A DNA stretch of 18,035 nt. Origin: Funneliformis mosseae (lineage: Eukaryota; Glomeromycota; Glomeromycetes; Glomerales; Glomeraceae). The translations under genes and the position numbers were made by a program. The notes beneath the pieces were generated by a model, which did not search any database, was not told the DNA's origin, and saw only the letters and a list, made by a program, of their open reading frames with translations. This document shows, in pieces, positions 9,918 to 17,923 of the stretch. The stretch is from NCBI GenBank assembly GCA_910592005.1, contig CAJVPP010001761.1:1-18035 (forward strand). Reading direction: 5' to 3'. Each line of letters begins with the position of its first letter. Position 1 is the first letter of the stretch.

Positions 9918-10976
9918 TAATCGTTAATTTAAAATGATTAAATTTATCATTCCAAAAGAATGATAAAGAATTGTTTAATTAGAACAATTAAAGTTATCAT
10001 TCTAAAAAAACAATAAAATAATCATTCATTTGGAATGATTGAAGTTATCATTCTAAACAAATGATAATAAAATCGTTTGATTGAAACGATTAAAATTATC
10101 ATTCTAACGAATAATAAGAAAATTATTTAATTGTAATAATTAAATTATCATTCTAAATAAATGATAAAAGAATCATTCGATTAGAATGATTAAATTATTA
10201 TTTCAAATGAATGATAAAAGAATTGTTCATTTAAAATGATTGAATTATCATTCCAAATGAATGATAAAAGAATCGTTCATTTAAAATGATTGAAGTTATC
10301 ATTCTAAACAAACAATAAGAAAATCATTTGATTAAAATGATTAAATTATCATTTTAATCGAAAAATAAGAAAATCATTCAATTAGAATGATAAAATTATC
10401 ATTCCAAATGAATGATAAAAAATCATTTAATTAGAACGATTGAAGTTATCATTCTAAAAGAATAATAAAATAATCATTCATTTGAAATGATTGAAGTTAT
10501 TATTCTAAATAAATGATAAGAAAATTGTTTGATTGTAGTTATCATTCCAAACGAACAATATGAAAATTATTCAATTGTAATAATTAAATTATCATTCTAA
10601 AAAAATGATAAAATGATTGTTCAATTAGAACGATTAAATTATCATTCCAAAAAAAATAATAAAAAAATCATTCGATTAGAATGATAAAATTATCATTCTA
10701 AAAGAATGATAAAAGATCATTTGATTGAAACAATTAAATTACCATTCCATAAGAATGATAAAAGAATCATTCATTTAGAATAATTAAAGTTATTATTCTA
10801 AATGAACAATAAGAAAATTGTTCAATAGAAATGATTAAATTATCATTTTAAAAGAATAATAAAAGGATCTTTCGATTAGAATGATAAAATTATCATTTCA
10901 AACAAATGATAAAAGAATCATTCAATTGGAATAATTAAATTATCATTCCAAAAAACAATAAATTTAATTGTTCTAA
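9918..10976. repeat. 21-unit, 50-bp double-hairpin tandem array inside the hAT element
   Basis: I count 21 units, nearly all 48-51 bp (one short, about 42 bp, near 10520). Each unit holds two hairpins: AATCATTC-loop-GAATGATT (8-bp stem, about 5-nt loop), then ATCATTC-loop-GAATGAT (7-bp stem). Some units keep pairing despite sequence change: near 10070 the arms are AATCGTTT and AAACGATT. No start codon or frame runs through it. The array occupies a quarter of the element, between the 118-bp array and the right terminus. Confidence 0.88.
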
Positions 10977-10978
10977 AT

Positions 10979-11165
10979 GATCTAAAATTTCTGATTAATC
11001 TGAAATTTTTAGTTTAGTTCAGATTTTTTTCAGTTCAGATTAGATTTATAATCTGAAAAAATTTTGAACTAAACTGAAAATTTTCGGATTGAATTTTTGC
11101 AATCTGAAACTAAACTGAAGTTTATCTAAACTGAAATTTTTCAGATTAATCTGAACTGTTCAAAG
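10979..11165. repeat. hAT right terminal and subterminal repeats
   Basis: Dense CTGAA and TTCAG motifs in both orientations, spaced about 10-20 bp apart, end in CTGAACTGTTCAAAG. This is the inverse complement of the left terminus with two mismatches in 15. Confidence 0.7.
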
Positions 11166-12624
11166 CTTTATTGAAGCATCTTTTATGTTATCATTTCTTT
11201 ATTTGAGGTATTGTAATATACAGTTATTATTTTCTTGCCTGAAGATAATTTGTTGTTTTGCTTGAAAAGGTTTAATGATATCATATTTTAATTTATTTAT
11301 ATACAAAAATATAACATTATTATCAAAATAGTTGTTAATGAAAGCAGTTAATAATAAATATTGTCTAGCTATCTTTATTAGGTTTTAATGTTCATCATTT
11401 GTAAGCAGAAAAATTTAAGGGTTATTGTTAAGATTAATATTAAAAGATTTCTTTAATTTGTAATAATATTTATAAAGTGACTTAATATGTCTGTGAATAG
11501 AGGAATTAGAATAGGTATATAAGGAATTGTATTGGTGAGTGGTTGTTTATTTAGAAAGATATTTTTTTGCAGAAGTAATAATAGTATGAGAGAAAAATTT
11601 CCAGGTGCTATTTAATAAGTTTAAAGAGGTAGCAATTTTTTTTAATAGTATAGTTTGCATAAAGTGAATTTGATTTTAGAAGTAAATCAGCCTTATCTGA
11701 GAAAAGATCCCAATGTAAAAATGTAGTTTTATGATATATAAACGTCTGCTTTGTGACTTTGTGTTATTTAAGAGAGGCATTAGAACATTGGTTAAAAAAG
11801 TTGTTTTTGAAAATAGTGATAAAATGTGATAAATAATCAGAAGAGTATAAATGATAAATCATTAAGAATATTGAAAAAAGATAGGTTATGTGTAAGGTTA
11901 GAGAAGAAAAATATATAATCTAAGTATAAGTAATATGAATTTAAAGTGAATTTAAAAGTGGCTGAGTAAGATGATAAAAAAGGAGTGATGGTGTGAATAA
12001 AACCTAGATCAATAATTTGATGAAGATAGTTTGTAAGACTCTTTGATATTTAGAATGATAATTTTTTGAAATATTAATGTTAAAATTTTCTATTAAAATA
12101 ATATAAAAATTATTTTTATGGCTTTGTATTAAGATGTCTATAAGCTTTTTTTTAAATTTATGTTCTGAAATTAAAGGATTTTTTATCTCTATATATAGCT
12201 GATAAGTATACTTGAATAATACGAAGTTTGAATTTCTTTTTGAATTAAAGGTCTATATTTAGTATTTTATAATAAAAGGATTGTTAGTTAAAAATATATT
12301 TGTAAAGATCATTTTTAATAATTAGTCCTACTTTTTGATAGTTAAAATTTCTGTTTGAGCTATAAAAGAAAATTTGTACTGTTTGTTATAATTGTTGTTA
12401 TTGAGAAAATAAGCTTAATTATATGTGAGATAAGTTTCACTAAGTCCTATTATGTCAAAATTTAAATTTGTAAAAAAAGTTTCTATTTATTGTAATTTGT
12501 TATTAGCAAAACAATTTTTAATATTATGGGTAATAATGAATAAAAAATTTGGATTATTATATAATGAAAAAAGAGAGGCATTTGTATTAAAATTACTATT
12601 ATTAGTAGGACACAAAAAAGTCAT
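11166..12624 (-). pseudogene. LINE ORF2, 5' part: EEP-type endonuclease and linker
   Basis: This is the start of ORF2, right of the hAT insertion. A candidate ATG at 12622-12624 opens a frame with PNFLFIITHNIKN (EEP N-terminal block) and, after a stop at a likely Gln codon, NFDIIGLSETYL (about 12429-12462; the conserved Glu of the endonuclease is present). Further left are ILIENFNI (about 12073-12100; relatives have GDFN, so Gly-Asp has become Glu-Asn) and LDYIFFSSNL (about 11930-11960), the usual third EEP block. The last part is a diverged linker to the RT that ends at the hAT insertion with KDASIKL. EEP nicks the target DNA to prime reverse transcription. Multiple stops and frameshifts make this copy dead. 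A 73-codon open frame on the opposite strand at 12452-12673 is a chance by-product. Confidence 0.82.
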
Positions 12625-12659
12625 TTCTATGATGTTATACATTTTATTATTATTAATTA

Positions 12660-14654
12660 TTAGAAAGGGTTAATCATAGGTAAGGCTTGGAATAATGCTA
12701 ATGAGATAAATTTGAGCTCAGATCTAAGACTTCTAAATTTACTTTCAACCTGTGCAATATGAGGAGTAGCAATTTTATCATTTTGTTATATTCCAGTATT
12801 AACAAAATTAGTGTTTTTAACTATTTTAGGAGAATTTGCTACAGGAGGTAGTTTATTATTCATAAGTATATTCTTTGGTGTATGTTGAGTTGGTTTATTA
12901 ACAATGTTCATTGTTAGTTCTTCTTCATCTTCATCAGGAATCTTAGTAAAAAACTCAAGTCTAAAAAGATTATAATTAATGTCTACTTGATTGCGATGCT
13001 ATTAGAGGATTTTATTTTTAATAGAAATGATCTTATCAGAAAGAAGTATAAGTTTATTGTCAATATCATCTATTATAGCTATTAAAGAGTAAATAGCATT
13101 GACTGTATTAGAAATAATATTAGAACTTCTGTTATTATTTCCTTTAAGGAACGTTAACGTATTATTATTATTTGGTTTAGATTTGATAGCATTGGCATAT
13201 GGGAGATTATTCTAAAAATTTGAATTAGGATGAGAATGAGAAGGTCTATATTACTCAAGTTTAAAATGATCATAAAAAGGCTTATAAGGATTAGTGGGGT
13301 CTCTTTTAGAGCAATTTTTGATTTTATGGTCAGATGATCTACATTTCCTATAATGTATATTAGCAGGATCTATCTAGTATAAAACATTGTCTTTGAATTT
13401 GTAGTGTTGAGCAGCTGCAGCGACTAAGTCTTCTATGGTGGCAAAATTAACGAATGCTTAATTCCTTAATCAGTATTATTGATCTTTTGGAATAAAGCAT
13501 GAATTAGCTTTGATTTAGGTTAAAAATCTTATAAGGAACGTTAATCAGTATTTAATAGTAGGCCAATTAGTTTAAGTTCAAATTGTTATTGTAATATAGT
13601 TTGCAGTAGATCAAGATCAGTAGGTTCTACTCTTAAAGTGAATTCTAAAAAGGAAATGGACTAAGTATTATTATAAAATTGTTTGATAGTATTATTGTTT
13701 TTGTACACAATGAATGCGATTTGTTAGGATCCCCTGATGATTAAAGAAAAGCGGGTAATTATTCTAAATTTAGCGAAAAAAATTTCATATAACTTTAGAT
13801 TTAAAAAAGTGAGATGTCTGATACTTGATGGTGCGACCTTTATCTGCATCTAATTTTAGTTATTTGGTATTAGGATCAGCAATCAGAAAGATTGAGTTAT
13901 ATTGTGTTTCCTGCACTTTTGTTATAGCATGTGTAAAGCTTTCTAAACTGTTGAAATAAATGATGAATTTTCTATTTTTAGAAGATAGTTAGATCCTTAG
14001 AAATCATTAAAGTGAATAAAAAGTGCATTGATAAAATTACATTTTTCTGCTATTGATTTTCCTTTTATATTTACCATATTATCAATAGCATAAAATCTGG
14101 TAGGCATAATAATTATGTTGAATTGTCGATCTTTACATTCTTGTTATTAAAGGTAGACGCTTCAGTTTTATCCATTTCTTCTGATCAAGTTTGTTTATTT
14201 TACCTTTAGAAATAGAGAATGTATTTGATGATTTTGATTCATTGTATTATTTGTTTATTTTGCATGCATAGAGTCTTTTTGCAGTTTGAAGAGGAACATT
14301 ATATACGTTTTCAGTAGAGTTAGATGTTGAATAAACAAACTTATCTATTTCCATGTTAACAGTTTAGTTGTATCTTCTTTATCAGTGTTAGGAAGTGTTT
14401 GGTAGTTGTTATCCGTAGTAAGGAAAATATTTTCAATAACTTTGTTGATAATTTTTGGAGAAGAAGATTCCATGTTTTCTGTTATTATTTTTTGTTTTTT
14501 ATTGTTTGTATAAGGAGTTTCTAATAAAGTTTGTTCGTTCGTATCTATAAGAGTGCTAGTAAATTGCTTGCTAGCATTTTTTTGTTGAGGTTTTATTATT
14601 TTTAGGAACGTAAGAAGTATTTTTGATATTAATATTTGCTCTAGTTTCTGGCAT
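12660..14654 (-). pseudogene. LINE ORF1 (nucleic-acid-binding protein) with broken zinc knuckle
   Basis: ORF1 begins with ATG at 14652-14654 (MPETRANINIKNTSYVPKNN), 33 nt inside the LINE. It loses frame after about 25 codons, continues in a neighbouring frame (about 14345-14585, LIDTNEQTLLETPYTNNKK), and then shifts again to MEIDKFVYST. A central block contains FINALFIHFND and a DPxNIHYRKC..SDHKIKNCSKRDP segment (13311-13352), the CCHC knuckle with its first Cys changed to Tyr. The C-terminal part is acidic (KIPDEDEEELTMNIVNKP) and ends in TAA at 12660-12662, about 36 nt before the ORF2 ATG. The length of about 665 codons is reasonable for a fungal LINE ORF1. In such elements ORF1 coats the RNA. 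The open frame that seems to run on past 14687 is an accidental fusion with the flanking Helitron unit. Confidence 0.78.
13311..13352 (-). other. CCHC zinc-knuckle relict in LINE ORF1
   Basis: The minus strand reads YRKCRSSDHKIKNC. With the first residue as Cys this is an exact C-X2-C-X4-H-X4-C knuckle; TAT for TGT is a single G-to-A change. Knuckles of this type in LINE ORF1 bind nucleic acid. Confidence 0.75.
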
Positions 14655-14687
14655 GATAGTTGTAGGTGAGAGTTAATATCGATTCTT

Positions 14688-14703
14688 ATCCTGATCCATT
14701 CAC
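14688..14703 (+). repeat. LINE target-site duplication, right copy
   Basis: ATCCTGATCCATTCAC matches 2647-2662 with two C/T differences. It abuts the LINE 5' end, and the Helitron-unit body resumes directly after it. Confidence 0.85.
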
Positions 14704-14710
14704 TCAATCC

Positions 14711-15079
14711 AGAGATATTTGGATAAAACTGAAAGCAATTATTTTGAGGTTCATCACGGAAGAAATTCAAGCAAGTTGGAATACTGAAACTGAAGCAAAA
14801 AGAGCTATCCGAAAAGTAATGATACTAAATACTAATTTCAGCATATGGGAATCTAAAGAAGGTAAGAAATTTGTATGTTAATATGTAAGAAAATGGTTAC
14901 CCATGAGTGTTCATAATCAATTATTTAAACTGCAAATTTTTGAAATTCTTGAAATTAAACAATCATGTAATTGATCTAAAGGTTATAGAAATGCCAATTC
15001 AAGGCAACCAGATACAACCATAAGAGAGCTTCAAAACAATCAAATATTCATCAAATTGGATCACTGGAAGCTAAAATAG
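14711..15079 (+). pseudogene. Decayed coding module of Helitron unit 1, family not recognised
   Basis: The frame reads RDIWIKLKAIILRFITEE, then NTETEAKRAIRKVMILNTNF, WESKEGKKFVC, a stop (14879-14881), YVRKWLPMSVHNQLFKLQI, another stop near 14970, then TTIRELQNNQIF and a stop at 15077-15079. About 120 codons carry only two internal stops. It aligns with 17060-17426 and with the shorter copy at 2315. It is rich in charged and helical residues with no known motif. It could be a captured host gene fragment or a remnant of an element protein. It is the best preserved of the three copies. Confidence 0.55.
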
Positions 15080-15240
15080 CTTTGAAAGTTGATAAGATCT
15101 TGAGCTGATCTAAAGTCAATTTTAGAGAAAGTATTTATAAGTAAATTTTGAATTAATTTTCTGGTGATGCTAAGGTTTAGTTACTTAAAGGAGATGAAAA
15201 AATTGTCTATTATTATGTAAAAATATGAAGTTACCTATAG
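15080..15240 (+). other. Conserved non-coding end of unit 1 body
   Basis: Contains GAGCTGATCTAAAGTCAATTT, TTTTGAATTAATTTTCTGGT and GATGAAAAAATTGTC. It closely matches 17427-17580 (for example TTTCTGGTGATGCTAAGGTT in both). No frame is open across both copies. Confidence 0.6.
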
Positions 15241-15480
15241 AATCAAAATATAAAATTTCAATTATAACCAAACCATAACCAGATCATAATCTAAACTTTA
15301 TTATAACATATCCTAATCCAATTCTAACTTTAATATATACCAATTTAACTACAATCTAACCCAATTCAATCCAACTACATCCTTGAAACTAACTACCTTA
15401 GAGTGATTTTAACTCAAATCAACTCCAATTTCAACTCTAACCCAATCAAACTAAACCTAAATTATCTTTAAAACTATACT
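15241..15480 (+). repeat. G-poor C/A-rich tail of unit 1
   Basis: About 240 bp with only a handful of G on the plus strand, made of loose repeats of CCAATTCAATCC-, TAACCC- and CAACTCTAACCC-like words. It matches 17590-17876 and directly precedes the terminal hairpins. Confidence 0.68.
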
Positions 15481-15487
15481 ATTGTTT

Positions 15488-15530
15488 GTCGCAAAGCGAC
15501 CCCAGGGCATCGCCCGGGTAGAATTGCTAG
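15488..15530 (+). mobile_element. Helitron-type 3' terminus of unit 1 (two hairpins, CTAG)
   Basis: Hairpin 1 is GTCGC-AAA-GCGAC (15488-15500). Hairpin 2 starts CCC, bulge A, then GGGC-ATC-GCCC, then GGG (15501-15518), a 7-bp stem with one bulge. Eight bases later comes CTAG (15527-15530) followed by T. A hairpin about 10 bp from a CTRR end is the Helitron 3' signature and the rolling-circle terminator. Confidence 0.72.
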
Positions 15531-15690
15531 TTCCCTATAATATATTACGCCAGTGGATTCACTAACAAAAAAGTCACGCCACCTCAGATGGGTCGTGCAA
15601 CCGCCGATCGCTTAATTTAGAAAACAATAAACAAAAATCGCGACGCGATATATAAAACAAACATATCGCAGATCCGGCTAAATATATTTA
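15531..15690 (+). repeat. Conserved 5' terminal domain of unit 2
   Basis: Better preserved than in unit 1. It carries TATAATATATTACGCCAGT, CTCA-like CACTAACAAAA, GTCACGCCACC...GGGTCGTGC (partly self-complementary), GCCGATCGCTT and ATCGCGACGCGATATA, whose TCGCG/CGCGA arms form a tight palindrome. It is GC-richer than the rest of the unit. It is a candidate site for recognition of the element's 5' end. Confidence 0.7.
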
Positions 15691-15745
15691 TTTTATTTTA
15701 TTCTTTCTTTTTATTTTCATTTTTTTAAAAAAAATGAAATGAGGA
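15686..15745. repeat. T-rich to A-rich hairpin at the strand switch of unit 2
   Basis: TTTCATTTTTTT is followed at once by AAAAAAAATGAAA, a near-perfect palindrome centred at about 15727. Plus-strand composition switches here from T-rich to A-rich. It corresponds to 1249-1420. Confidence 0.65.
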
Positions 15746-16935
15746 CGAAAACAAAAAAAAAATAGTAAAAAATAATAAGAAAAACTAAATTAAAAAGAAA
15801 AAAAACGAAAAGAAAAAAAAAAGAAATAAAAACGAATATAAAACAAAACTAAATGAAAAAAAGAAAAATAAACAAAAGAAACAAAAGAAAAAATATAAAA
15901 ATACTAAACAAAAGAAAAAAAACTAACGAACGAAATAATTAAATAATTTAAAAAAAAAAAAGAAACAAAATAAAAAGAAAAAACAACGAATGAAAATGAA
16001 AATAAATAAAAGTAAAAAAAGAAAGGTAAATAAAAAAAGAAAAAAGATTTATAAAAATGAAAAAATAAAAAAATCAACGAAATGAAAGAATAATATAAAA
16101 ATAACTAAACGAAAAATAAAGAAAAAAAATAAACAAAATTATAAAGAAAAAAATAAATGAAATTATAAAAAAAAATAAAAAAACATTAAAAATAGAAAAC
16201 GAAACGATAGAAAAAAGAAAAAAAATTAAAAAAAAAAAAAAATAAAGAACACGGGGTGGAGGAAAACAAAAAAAATATTAATATAAAAATGTTTCGAAAA
16301 ATAAAATTAAAAAAAATGAAAACAAACGATAAAAAAGAAAAAAACCAAAAAAATAAAATATTAAAAAAACGAAAATAACGAATGAAATTAAAAAATTAAA
16401 AATAAATTAAAACATATTAAAAAAGAAATAAATTAAAAAAGAGTGTGGGGGAAGTATTAAAAAAATATATAAAATAAATAAAAATACCGGAGGGAGAAAT
16501 AAAAAAAAAAGAAATAATTTAAAAAAATATATAAAAATATAAAAAAAATAAAGATGGAAAATAATAAATAAAATTTAAAAAAAAAATAATATTAACGAAA
16601 TTAAAAAATAAAGAACGGGTGGTAAATAAAAAAAAAATTAAAAAAAAAAATAAAATACCGGGGGGTGGGTATAAAAAAATAAAAAATATATTAAAAAAAG
16701 GCTAGGGAACTAAGAAAGATAAAAAAAAATAAAAAGGCCGGAGGGGGAAAGAAAAAAAACTATAAAAAAAATAAAAAAAAAAATAAAGCACTCCGGAGGA
16801 GAGAAAAAGTAAAAAAAAAAATTATATATTAAATAAAAATTAAAAATTAAAAAAAAATAATATAAAAAATAAATTAAAAAAAAAATAAAAAGATCAAAAG
16901 GGGATATAAAAATAAATAAAAAAAAAATAAAAAAA
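15727..16935 (+). repeat. Purine-rich A tract with G islands, unit 2
   Basis: About 1.2 kb of A-dominated plus strand. G islands lie near 16252 (CGGGGTGGAGG), 16443, 16487 (CCGGAGGGAG), 16615 (CGGGTGG), 16657 (CCGGGGGGTGGG), 16738 (CCGGAGGGGG), 16793 (CCGGAGGAG) and 16900 (GGGG). Most islands start with (C)CGG and sit 40-110 bp apart in the last 500 bp. The open frame on the opposite strand at 16710-16982 is a low-complexity Phe/Ile artefact. Confidence 0.72.
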
Positions 16936-16942
16936 AAACAAA

Positions 16943-17059
16943 TTTGAACGCGAATATCTCGACATTTACCAGACAAAGACATTAAATTTGATATGCCGAT
17001 TCGGTAGGTACCGGTCTTTCAAATAAGCTCAAAAACGTCCAAACCCAATAATCAAATCC
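16943..17059 (+). repeat. Conserved pre-module block of unit 2
   Basis: This block begins GAACGCGAATATCTCGACA and contains AAATTTGATATGCCGATTCG and GGTCTTTCAAATAAG. It aligns with the two duplicated copies in unit 1 (about 2188 and 2543). The uninterrupted sequence at 17035-17058 marks where the LINE entered unit 1. Confidence 0.65.
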
Positions 17060-17426
17060 AGAGATATTTGAGAATAATTGAAAGCAATTATTTTGAGGTT
17101 CATCATTAAAGAATTTCAAGCAGATGTAAATACCGAAATTGAAGCAAAAGGAGCTGTCCGAAAAATAATGATACTGAATACTAATTTCAGCAACTGGAAA
17201 TCTAATAGAAGTGCGTAAACTGTATGTTAATATGTAAGAAAATAGAGTTACTTATAAGTATTCAAAATCAATTATTTAAACTGCAAATTCTTAAAAAACT
17301 TGGAATGAAGCAATTATGTGATCTAAAGGTCATAGAATTACTAATTTAAGACAACAAGATACAGCTTTAAGAGAGCTTCAATAAAATCAAATATTCATCA
17401 AATTAGATTACTGGAAGCTGAAATAG
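17060..17426 (+). pseudogene. Decayed coding module of Helitron unit 2, family not recognised
   Basis: Homologous to 14711-15079. It starts RDI with two early stops, then reads LKAIILRFI, NTEIEAKGAVRKIMILNTNF and SNWKSN, with further stops. A net frameshift between the first and last parts places the final LDYWKLK stop (17424-17426) in another frame. It is more damaged than the unit 1 copy. The shared peptide blocks suggest a common ancestral coding segment. Confidence 0.5.
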
Positions 17427-17589
17427 CTTTGAAAATTGGTAAGATAATGAGCTGATCTAAAGTCAATTTCAAGAAAGTATTTATGAGCAAATTTTGAATT
17501 AATTTTCTGGTGATGCTAAGGTTTAATTACCTATAGGAGATGAAAAAATTGTCCATTGTTATGTAAAAATATAAAGTTACCTATAAAGT
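17427..17589 (+). other. Conserved non-coding end of unit 2 body
   Basis: Matches 15080-15240 closely, including TTTCTGGTGATGCTAAGGTT and GATGAAAAAATTGTCC. It contains no gene. Confidence 0.6.
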
Positions 17590-17876
17590 CTTAAAATGCA
17601 AAATTTATATTATAATCAAATTATAACAAGATCATAATCCAAATTATATCTTAACATAATATAAATAAAATATGAATTTAATATAATTCAATCTAATCCA
17701 ATCCTAACTTAATAAATACCAATTTAACTACAACCCCAACCCAATCCAATTTAATCATATCTCCGCATTCTAATCTGATTTTAACCTAAATTAACTCCAA
17801 TTTCAACCCAAATCAATTCCAATTTCAACTCTAATCCAACCAAACTAAATTTAAATTATTTTTAAAACTTTACCCT
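17590..17876 (+). repeat. G-poor C/A-rich tail of unit 2
   Basis: A G-depleted stretch with loose CCAATTTCAAC, CCAATCC and CTCTAATCCAACC words. It matches 15241-15480 and lies directly before the terminal hairpins. Confidence 0.68.
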
Positions 17877-17881
17877 TTTTT

Positions 17882-17923
17882 GTCGTGAAGCGACCCGGTG
17901 CATCGCCCGGGTAGAATTGCTAG
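17882..17923 (+). mobile_element. Helitron-type 3' terminus of unit 2 (two hairpins, CTAG)
   Basis: Hairpin 1 is GTCGT-GAA-GCGAC (17882-17894, one wobble pair). Hairpin 2 is CCCGGTGCATCGCCCGGG (17894-17911), followed by TAGAATTG and CTAG at 17920-17923. It has the same spacing as the end at 15530. The next unit starts at the following base. Confidence 0.72.

Larger units (their letters stand above)
6924..11165 (-). mobile_element. hAT-like DNA transposon nested in the LINE
   Basis: A 4.24-kb insertion that splits LINE ORF2 between endonuclease and RT. The ends are short inverted repeats: CTCTGAACGGTTCAG on the left, and on the right the inverse complement CTTTGAACAGTTCAG, 13 of 15 matching. 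Both flanks are dense in CTGAA/TTCAG subterminal motifs, as in many hAT elements. The transposase inside (7640-9211) is on the minus strand and confirms the family. A clean 8-bp target duplication is not evident: GCTAATG on the left against GCTTTATTG on the right is the closest pairing and needs a 2-bp gap. The element also carries three tandem arrays, so much of its length is non-coding. It lacks the transposase C-terminus and is non-autonomous now. Confidence 0.8.
2663..14687 (-). mobile_element. Full-length dead non-LTR retrotransposon (LINE) in unit 1
   Basis: A minus-strand LINE bounded by a 16-bp target-site duplication. It begins at 14687 with a 33-nt leader before the ORF1 ATG at 14654 and ends at a short poly(A) (T8 at 2664-2671). 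Its span of 12,025 bp includes the hAT insertion at 6924-11165, so the LINE proper is about 7.78 kb. It encodes ORF1 with a zinc-knuckle relict and ORF2 with EEP endonuclease, reverse transcriptase and RNase H parts, the architecture of RNase H-bearing LINE clades such as I or Tad1. I cannot place it in a clade by eye. Frameshifts and stops throughout make it inactive. The complete 5' end and the duplication show insertion by target-primed reverse transcription into a pre-existing Helitron unit. Confidence 0.9.
1010..15530 (+). mobile_element. Helitron-like non-autonomous unit 1, interrupted by a LINE
   Basis: The unit runs from a TC 5' end (TCTCCTATAAT) to the CTAG end at 15527-15530. Without the inserted LINE (2663-14687) and one 16-bp target copy it is about 2,480 bp, close to unit 2 (2,393 bp), and it follows the same module order. 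It contains no Rep or helicase, so it would have depended on an autonomous copy such as the one ending at 1007. Its 5' end is preceded by TA and then the CTAG of that copy. Unlike unit 2, its body starts with an extra partial copy of the module (2170-2500), so the unit is internally rearranged. An alternative reading is a 2.4-kb satellite that only borrowed the Helitron terminus. Confidence 0.65.
15531..17923 (+). mobile_element. Helitron-like non-autonomous unit 2, uninterrupted
   Basis: A complete 2,393-bp unit. The 5' end aligns with TCTCCTATAAT of unit 1 but reads TTCCCTATAAT, and it sits directly against CTAG of unit 1 with no spacer. Order: 5' domain (15531-15690), strand switch (15686-15745), purine tract with G islands (15727-16935), body (16943-17580) with a broken coding module, C/A tail (17590-17876), hairpins and CTAG. 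It carries no Rep or helicase. It serves as the reference for locating the LINE insertion in unit 1. Confidence 0.7.

Noticed and set aside
9918..10976. CRISPR array
   Set aside because: The units are contiguous, diverged and without unique spacers, within a eukaryotic transposon.
6917..11173. Perfect 8-bp hAT target duplication
   Set aside because: GCTAATG and GCTTTATTG only match with a gap; too weak to claim.
12452..12673. 73-codon plus-strand open frame
   Set aside because: It runs antisense to the LINE endonuclease start, where real family motifs are read on the minus strand.
13731..13760. CTGATGA-like core suggesting a hammerhead ribozyme
   Set aside because: No matching GAAA core with pairing stems nearby, and the segment belongs to LINE ORF1.
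14345..14770. 141-codon minus-strand open frame as a gene
   Set aside because: Its first part comes from the flanking Helitron unit and its last part from a shifted ORF1 frame. It crosses the LINE boundary and the target duplication, so it is a chance fusion.
15488..15518. Bacterial-type intrinsic terminator
   Set aside because: GC-rich hairpins are present, but no T run follows and the structure recurs at transposon ends next to CTAG.
16710..16982. 90-codon minus-strand open frame rich in Phe and Ile
   Set aside because: It lies in the purine-rich A tract read on the opposite strand. Low complexity, no motif, and not conserved in unit 1.
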